20,308 nt of DNA from Clostridia bacterium BRH_c25 (GTDB lineage: Bacteria; Bacillota_A; Clostridia; Lutisporales; Lutisporaceae), in NCBI GenBank assembly GCA_001515955.1, contig LOES01000105.1, positions 1-20,308 on the forward strand, written 5' to 3'. Position 1 is the first letter of the stretch, and each line of letters starts with the position of its first letter. Shown in pieces: positions 16,042-20,308 of this stretch. Made by a program: the position numbers and the translations under genes. The notes below the pieces were generated by a model, which had not been told where the DNA came from, did no database searches, and was given only the letters and a program-made list of their open reading frames with translations.

Positions 16042-18231
16042 ATGGTGTGGACGATTTATGAAGATGGGTTTGACAGTAATAATATAGTCGGCAATGGGAA
16101 TAAGTTTATTACCGGCAATGGGTATATGGGCTTTCGTGGAACTATGGAGGAGTATACCGGGAAGGAGCTGGTTGCCTGCAATCTTTCAAATCTTTACGAC
16201 AAGCAAGGTGATAATTGGCGCGAGCCGGTCAATGCGCCTAACGGCCTTTTCACTTTATTAACTGTTGAGGGTAAAGAAATCGGACTGCTGCAGAAGATAC
16301 CGGCAGAGCATGTACAAATGCTTGATATAAGGGAAGGGGCTCATAGAAGACATACGGTGTGGGATACGGAATATGGTGAGGTGAATATTAAGGTAGAGCG
16401 GTTTGTCAGCCTTTCCAATGTTCATTTGATGTGCCTTAAGTATACTGTATATGTGGAAAAAAGTTGCCAGATGGTAATTAAGACGGGTATAGACGGTGCT
16501 GTATGGGATATTAATGGTCCTCATTTGGAGGATTATGTTTTAGAAGAAACAGAGGGTATTCTGAGAGCTTTCGCCAGAACCCAGGAATTAAAGGTACCTG
16601 TGGCAGTGGCGGAAATCTGCGAAAAGAGCTTTGAAGCAGAGGAAGCTATTGAAAAAGACGGAAAGAGCATTTTCCATATTATAAAAATCAATGCAGAGCC
16701 TGAAGTAGAATATACAATTTATAAATATATTTCAGTTTATACTGGAAATGATGGAGCTTTCAATATTCCGGAAGCCTGCGCCGCTGCGGCTTTAAAGGCT
16801 GCTGCAGCAGGTTATCACAAGCTTTATGATGACCATATGAATAGCTGGAAGGCCAGATGGGAAGCGGCCGATGTAATAATCGAGGGGGATGAGGATGATC
16901 AATTAGCCCTTCGGTACAGCATTTACCAGCTTCAGATTATAGCTCCCGTGCATTCACAGGGACAATCAATACCGGCCAGGGGGCTTTCCGGACAAACCTA
17001 TAAAGGAGCAATATTCTGGGATACTGAGATGTTCATGCTTCCCTTCTTTCTTCATACAGCCCCTGAGGTAGCGGGAAGCTTGATAAATTATCGGATAAAA
17101 ACTCTGGATGGAGCTAGGAAAAAAGCAGCCTATTATGGCTTCAGAGGAGCCTTTTATGCCTGGGAAAGCCAGGAAAAGGGGGAAGATGCCTGCAGCGATT
17201 TTAATGTAACTGATGTTTTCACCGGACGCCCTGTCAGAACTTATTTCAAGGATAAGCAAATTCACATCAGTGCTGCTGTAGCCTATGCAATATGGGAGGT
17301 CTATAAATTTACCGGAGATATAAGCATACTTATAAATGGCGGCGCTGAAGCAATTCTTGAATGCGCAAGGTTCTTTTACTCATATGCTTATTACAAAGAG
17401 GATAAAGACAGATATGAAATTCTGGATGTCATCGGCCCGGATGAGTATCATGAGAGAGTGAACAACAACGCATACACCAATAAAATGATTTATCATACAC
17501 TGGATATTGCATTGCAGATTCTGGAATTAATGAAAAATGAATATCTAAAGGAGTATGAGGAGCTTGTTTCAAAGCTTGACTATAGTAAGGAAATTGCAAA
17601 CATTGTTAAGTTCAAAAAAAAGCTATACGTAGTGGAGCCTGATGAAAAAACACTTATAATAGAACAGTTTGACGGATATAACAGGCTGGAGGATTGTTCC
17701 TTGGCTGAAGTCAGAAGTAGAATTCTTGATCCTAAGGAATATTGGGGCGGAGGACATGGAGTTGCAGCTAACACTAAGATTATTAAACAGGCAGATGCAG
17801 TGCTGATGCTTTATCTGTTCGGAAATGAGTATTCCCACGAGGTTCTGAGGGCTAACTGGACCTGCTATGAACCGCGGACGGAGCATGGTTCCAGTCTAAG
17901 CCCTTGTATATATGCACTTCTTTCCTGCGAAATAGGAAATGCAGAGTGGGCATATCCGTTTTTTGTTAAGAGTGCAAATGTTGATTTGACAGGAGAATCC
18001 AAGCAGTTTGCCGGTTCGGTATATATAGGGGGAACACATCCTGCAGCCGCTGGGGGAGCTTGGATGACAGCAGTTCTAGGCTTTGGGGGACTAAAGGTTC
18101 ATAACGGCAGAATCACTGTCAGCCCGAAGCTGCCTGAAAAGTGGAGCAGGCTTGCTTTCGGAGTGATTGTAGGAGGAGAAAAGTATTATATAGATATTAC
18201 CCATGATAATCAACAAATTACGAAATTATAA
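16042..18231 (+). CDS. GH65 family phosphorylase, second copy
   Basis: A 729-residue paralogue of the preceding enzyme, but clearly diverged. The N-terminus is FITGNGYMGFRGTMEEYTG. Catalytic features are FWDTE at 325-329, VIGPDEYH with general acid E468, and VNNNAYTN. The phosphate site shows K582-Q583 (IKQADAVLML) and EHGSSLSPCIYA, in which a tyrosine replaces the second histidine of the first copy. A YIGGTHPAAAGGAWM segment near residue 661 is absent from the first copy. All key residues are present, so it should be active. Only one base separates it from the upstream stop codon, and its ribosome site GGAGGGG lies inside the end of the first gene, so the two are tightly coupled. The pair may act on different chain lengths or linkages of one sugar, or form a complex; this is inference. 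Confidence 0.91.
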   Translation: MVWTIYEDGFDSNNIVGNGNKFITGNGYMGFRGTMEEYTGKELVACNLSNLYDKQGDNWREPVNAPNGLFTLLTVEGKEIGLLQKIPAEHVQMLDIREGAHRRHTVWDTEYGEVNIKVERFVSLSNVHLMCLKYTVYVEKSCQMVIKTGIDGAVWDINGPHLEDYVLEETEGILRAFARTQELKVPVAVAEICEKSFEAEEAIEKDGKSIFHIIKINAEPEVEYTIYKYISVYTGNDGAFNIPEACAAAALKAAAAGYHKLYDDHMNSWKARWEAADVIIEGDEDDQLALRYSIYQLQIIAPVHSQGQSIPARGLSGQTYKGAIFWDTEMFMLPFFLHTAPEVAGSLINYRIKTLDGARKKAAYYGFRGAFYAWESQEKGEDACSDFNVTDVFTGRPVRTYFKDKQIHISAAVAYAIWEVYKFTGDISILINGGAEAILECARFFYSYAYYKEDKDRYEILDVIGPDEYHERVNNNAYTNKMIYHTLDIALQILELMKNEYLKEYEELVSKLDYSKEIANIVKFKKKLYVVEPDEKTLIIEQFDGYNRLEDCSLAEVRSRILDPKEYWGGGHGVAANTKIIKQADAVLMLYLFGNEYSHEVLRANWTCYEPRTEHGSSLSPCIYALLSCEIGNAEWAYPFFVKSANVDLTGESKQFAGSVYIGGTHPAAAGGAWMTAVLGFGGLKVHNGRITVSPKLPEKWSRLAFGVIVGGEKYYIDITHDNQQITKL

Positions 18232-18237
18232 GACCGG

Positions 18238-18268
18238 GACACGGGGACATATTAAATGTCCCCGTGTC
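18238..18268. repeat. Dispersed GGGACA-type hairpin, copy 3; likely shared terminator
   Basis: GACACGGGGACAT (18238-18250), a 5-base loop and ATGTCCCCGTGTC (18256-18268) form a perfect 13-bp stem. It fills the 45-base gap between the convergent second GH65 gene and the AEC transporter gene. Confidence 0.75.
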
Positions 18269-18276
18269 TGCGAAAG

Positions 18277-19188
18277 CTAGCTGACAATATTGAAAATCAT
18301 CCACAGTAAAATATAGCTCATAACATTTGCCATATTAATCAGCATACCTACAAATTGCTTATTATAGTTAAACTTTACCGCAAAGGCCATCATTGTTATC
18401 GGGGGAGGCAGGACAAAACAGATCAATATAATTTTCCGTAATACTTCATTAAAAGGCAAGGTAAAGTATAGCAGCAGACTGACAGTTATGCCTATTAAAT
18501 ATCTGGCTCCCAGAACCTTGAATATATTAACCCAATGTCTACTTTCTATCCTGAAACTCAGAAATATTCCCATGACCAGGAAAGACAAGGGCATGTTCGC
18601 TTTTGATACTGTCTGGGCAATATTCATAAGGGGTGCCGGATAATGAAGTCTTGCTATGCTTAAGATTAAAGTGATGCTATAAACATTCAATGGTATTGAT
18701 CTGGTTAATGGCCTAAAAATACTTTTGAAGTCTAAACTGAAGCTTTCTGAAGAAAAAAAGCTTCCAAGAGAATATGCCATTACAAAAACAGTAAATGAGT
18801 TTCCTATGTCAAACATAGCCGTATAGTTTAAGGCTTTACTATCCAATATGGCTTCTACAAAAGGATATGCAAATAAACCTACGCTAAATCCGGGCATCAG
18901 CATTGAAAACATGCCCCTGTCGATTCTATTCTGCTTCCTGAAAAAGAAAATTGCAAAAATAGTGATTATAAGGCCGTAAGAAATTGCAAATAACGGCATT
19001 AAACCGAGGGACAGGTCAAAGTTTAACGTACTTGTTGAGTTAATAACCATTGCCGGTAATGTTACATTCAATATTATTTTTGTTAAGGCTTCTCCGTCCT
19101 TTTCAGTTATTATATTGTATTTTTTAATAATGTAGCCGAGCACGATAATAAGTGTAGACATGATAAACTGACTATTAATATTTCCCAT
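18277..19188 (-). CDS. AEC-family transporter (auxin efflux carrier/malate permease type)
   Basis: Integral membrane protein of 303 residues with about ten hydrophobic segments, the two halves being related as in the bile acid/AEC transporter fold. Typical features are the first span STLIIVLGYIIKKYNII, then ILNVTLPAMVINSTSTLNF, GMFSMLMPGFSVGLFAYPFV, and a C-terminal half with SKANMPLSFLVMGIFLSF and CFVLPPPITMMAFAVKFNYN. Family members move organic acids such as malate, or related anions; the substrate here is unknown. I start at the ATG whose complement is at 19186-19188, with AGGGAGAG upstream; a GTG at 19251 would add 21 residues that look non-membrane and lack a ribosome site. It lies downstream of the XRE-cupin regulator in the same direction, so regulation by it is plausible. 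Confidence 0.88.
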   Translation of the reverse strand: MGNINSQFIMSTLIIVLGYIIKKYNIITEKDGEALTKIILNVTLPAMVINSTSTLNFDLSLGLMPLFAISYGLIITIFAIFFFRKQNRIDRGMFSMLMPGFSVGLFAYPFVEAILDSKALNYTAMFDIGNSFTVFVMAYSLGSFFSSESFSLDFKSIFRPLTRSIPLNVYSITLILSIARLHYPAPLMNIAQTVSKANMPLSFLVMGIFLSFRIESRHWVNIFKVLGARYLIGITVSLLLYFTLPFNEVLRKIILICFVLPPPITMMAFAVKFNYNKQFVGMLINMANVMSYILLWMIFNIVS

Positions 19189-19338
19189 TATAGAATGCTC
19201 TCCCTGAATTATAAAAAAATTTACCGCATTTTGCATTGAGTACAATAACACGCAAAATACGGCATATTATATTTTTGTATATAAATCGCACAAAGAAGAT
19301 TACATGGAATAGCTACGATTTATAACATCAATGAAAAC

Positions 19339-19382
19339 GTTTCGCACTATTGAACTCTTATGTAATGGATTTAGTGCGAAAC
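19339..19382. repeat. 11-bp inverted repeat between regulator and AEC gene
   Basis: GTTTCGCACTA (19339-19349) and TAGTGCGAAAC (19372-19382) are perfect complements with a 22-base spacer. Read on the minus strand, the stem is followed by GTTTT, so it may be a weak terminator for the regulator gene. It could instead be an operator before the AEC gene. Confidence 0.6.
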
Positions 19383-19414
19383 ATATAATTTGTGAATTTG
19401 AATGTGATAAATCA

Positions 19415-20023
19415 CTAAAACCATGGAGGAGTATTTGCCCAAATGCATATACACTTTGTATCACCAACATTCTTTTTTGAATGTGGCTCCTCCGAGGAAA
19501 AACTAATGCTGTCCCCTTTGTGCAAAAGGTATTGTTTATCTCTGACAGTAACGAGAAGCTCTCCTTCCAAGACCAATCCACACTCATCACCTTTATGGTG
19601 ATACAAACCTTCTCCGGTTCCGGCACCAGGTTCATATATATTATAAATGAATTCTATAGGGCCGCTCATGTCAGGATTAAGAAGGTAGAAGTTTACTCCT
19701 GCTTGTGGAGAAAGCATTTTTCTCTGATGAATATGCACAACAGGTGACTGTCCATTAATCCCATTGGTATTTTGATCCGGGGCATCAACATCAGGACCGG
19801 ATGAAGGCCCAAAGAGATAACTTAAGGGTGTATCCAGGACATCTCCTATTTTTTTCAGGGTCTCTATGGAAGGGGAAACCAAAGACCTCTCAACCTGACT
19901 TATAAAACTGGATGTTAAACCGGTTTTGCAAGCCATGTCTACTATCTTCAATTTCTTTTCTTCTCTTAAAGCTCTTAAACGTTTGCCAAGGGCAATATTC
20001 AAACTATTATCAGATTTATCCAT
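19415..20023 (-). CDS. XRE-family regulator with C-terminal cupin domain
   Basis: Transcription factor of 202 residues. An N-terminal helix-turn-helix (ALGKRLRALREEKKLKIVDM, TGLTSSFISQVERSLVSPS, LKKIGDVLDTPLSYLFG) spans about the first 70 residues. A linker and a single cupin domain follow, with GEGLYHHKGDECGLVLEGEL, LLHKGDSISFSSEEPHSKKN and a final CICIWANTPPWF. The HH..D/E..G pattern and the later PH are the usual cupin metal- or ligand-binding positions. Such regulators often control amino-acid, polyamine or organic-acid genes. I start at the ATG complementary to 20021-20023, with GGTGAT 5 bases upstream; ATG 20033-20035, four codons earlier, is also possible. The AEC gene follows on the same strand and is the best candidate target. 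Confidence 0.9.
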   Translation of the reverse strand: MDKSDNSLNIALGKRLRALREEKKLKIVDMACKTGLTSSFISQVERSLVSPSIETLKKIGDVLDTPLSYLFGPSSGPDVDAPDQNTNGINGQSPVVHIHQRKMLSPQAGVNFYLLNPDMSGPIEFIYNIYEPGAGTGEGLYHHKGDECGLVLEGELLVTVRDKQYLLHKGDSISFSSEEPHSKKNVGDTKCICIWANTPPWF

Positions 20024-20130
20024 ATTTATCACCATTACTCCATTAATGTATATTGCTCGTTCATATACTAACTATTTAAGCAGTAATTAATAATTATGTC
20101 AATATTAATTGTGTTAGTTAATGTCAATTT

Positions 20131-20166
20131 GTAGAATATTGCGCACTAACGTGTGCAATATTCTAC
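20131..20166. repeat. 16-bp inverted repeat upstream of the XRE-cupin gene
   Basis: GTAGAATATTGCGCAC (20131-20146), TAAC, then GTGTGCAATATTCTAC (20151-20166): 16-bp arms with one mismatched pair. It lies about 110 bases upstream of the regulator start, too far for a simple promoter overlap. Confidence 0.8.
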
Positions 20167-20285
20167 AGTCGCTAGTCGCTAGACTCTAGTCACTAGATTA
20201 GGGCAGGGCTTCGAAGGCTGATCTAAACCTATGCCCAAAAGGAATACCTGAAAATCTAGAGACTAGTGACTCGTGACTAGCGACT
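20167..20285. repeat. Long imperfect inverted repeat rich in GACTAG units (MITE-like)
   Basis: AGTCGCTAGTC (20167-20177) pairs exactly with GACTAGCGACT (20275-20285). AGTCACTAG (20188-20196) pairs with CTAGTGACT (20263-20271), and CTAGATT (20193-20199) with AATCTAG (20253-20259), so the inner pairings compete. The 53-base centre carries GGGCA (20202-20206) and TGCCC. No open frame of note lies here. Confidence 0.7.
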
Positions 20286-20308
20286 AATAACTCTGTCTTA
20301 TTTAAGAC

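Noticed and set aside
20196..20240. tRNA-like fold with GGGCA/TGCCC ends
   Set aside because: No anticodon arm, T-arm consensus or CCA-compatible end; the pairing is better explained as the centre of the inverted repeat.

Overview
The window looks like a chromosomal segment of a spore-forming, saccharolytic member of the Clostridia. It is AT-rich and has strong AGGAGG-type ribosome binding sites. It carries two CotF-like spore coat genes, a LUD-domain protein, a combined GGDEF/HD-GYP c-di-GMP enzyme, and a CUT1 sugar importer with no ATPase gene beside it. I cannot place it to genus. I see no prophage, complete insertion sequence, CRISPR array, rRNA or tRNA.

Layout. 1-1343: 3' part of a type IA topoisomerase (topB) and its terminator. 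1344-1820: a gene-poor stretch holding the C-terminal remnant of a methyltransferase, a dispersed hairpin repeat and a possible regulatory leader. 1821-5249: a 1142-residue membrane sensor with HAMP, three PAS, GGDEF and HD-GYP modules. 5312-5754 (minus): two small coat-protein genes. 5869-7316: a LUD-domain gene bracketed by a 33-bp imperfect direct repeat, converging with a B3/4-domain gene that is frameshifted by a 16-bp tandem duplication. 7344-8859: a divergent MocR-type regulator behind a promoter rich in palindromes.

8996-18231 is the coherent core, an oligosaccharide uptake and phosphorolysis locus: a LacI-type regulator, a near-consensus promoter with a perfect 18-bp palindromic operator, a solute-binding lipoprotein, a 250-bp structured intercistronic region, two permeases and two tandem GH65 phosphorylases. 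The likely flow is binding of an alpha-glucosidic oligosaccharide outside, import energised by a shared ATPase encoded elsewhere, and intracellular phosphorolysis to beta-glucose 1-phosphate. Neither a beta-phosphoglucomutase nor an ATPase gene is in the window.

18277-20035 (minus): an AEC-type transporter and an XRE-cupin regulator. The right end (20131-20285) holds two large inverted repeats.

The best second-look items are the 16-bp duplication that toggles the B3/4 frame, the structured region between the binding-protein and permease genes, the GGGACA-type hairpins at gene ends, the 33-bp repeats around the LUD gene and the inverted repeats at the right edge. I do not see a clear, wholly new multi-gene system.
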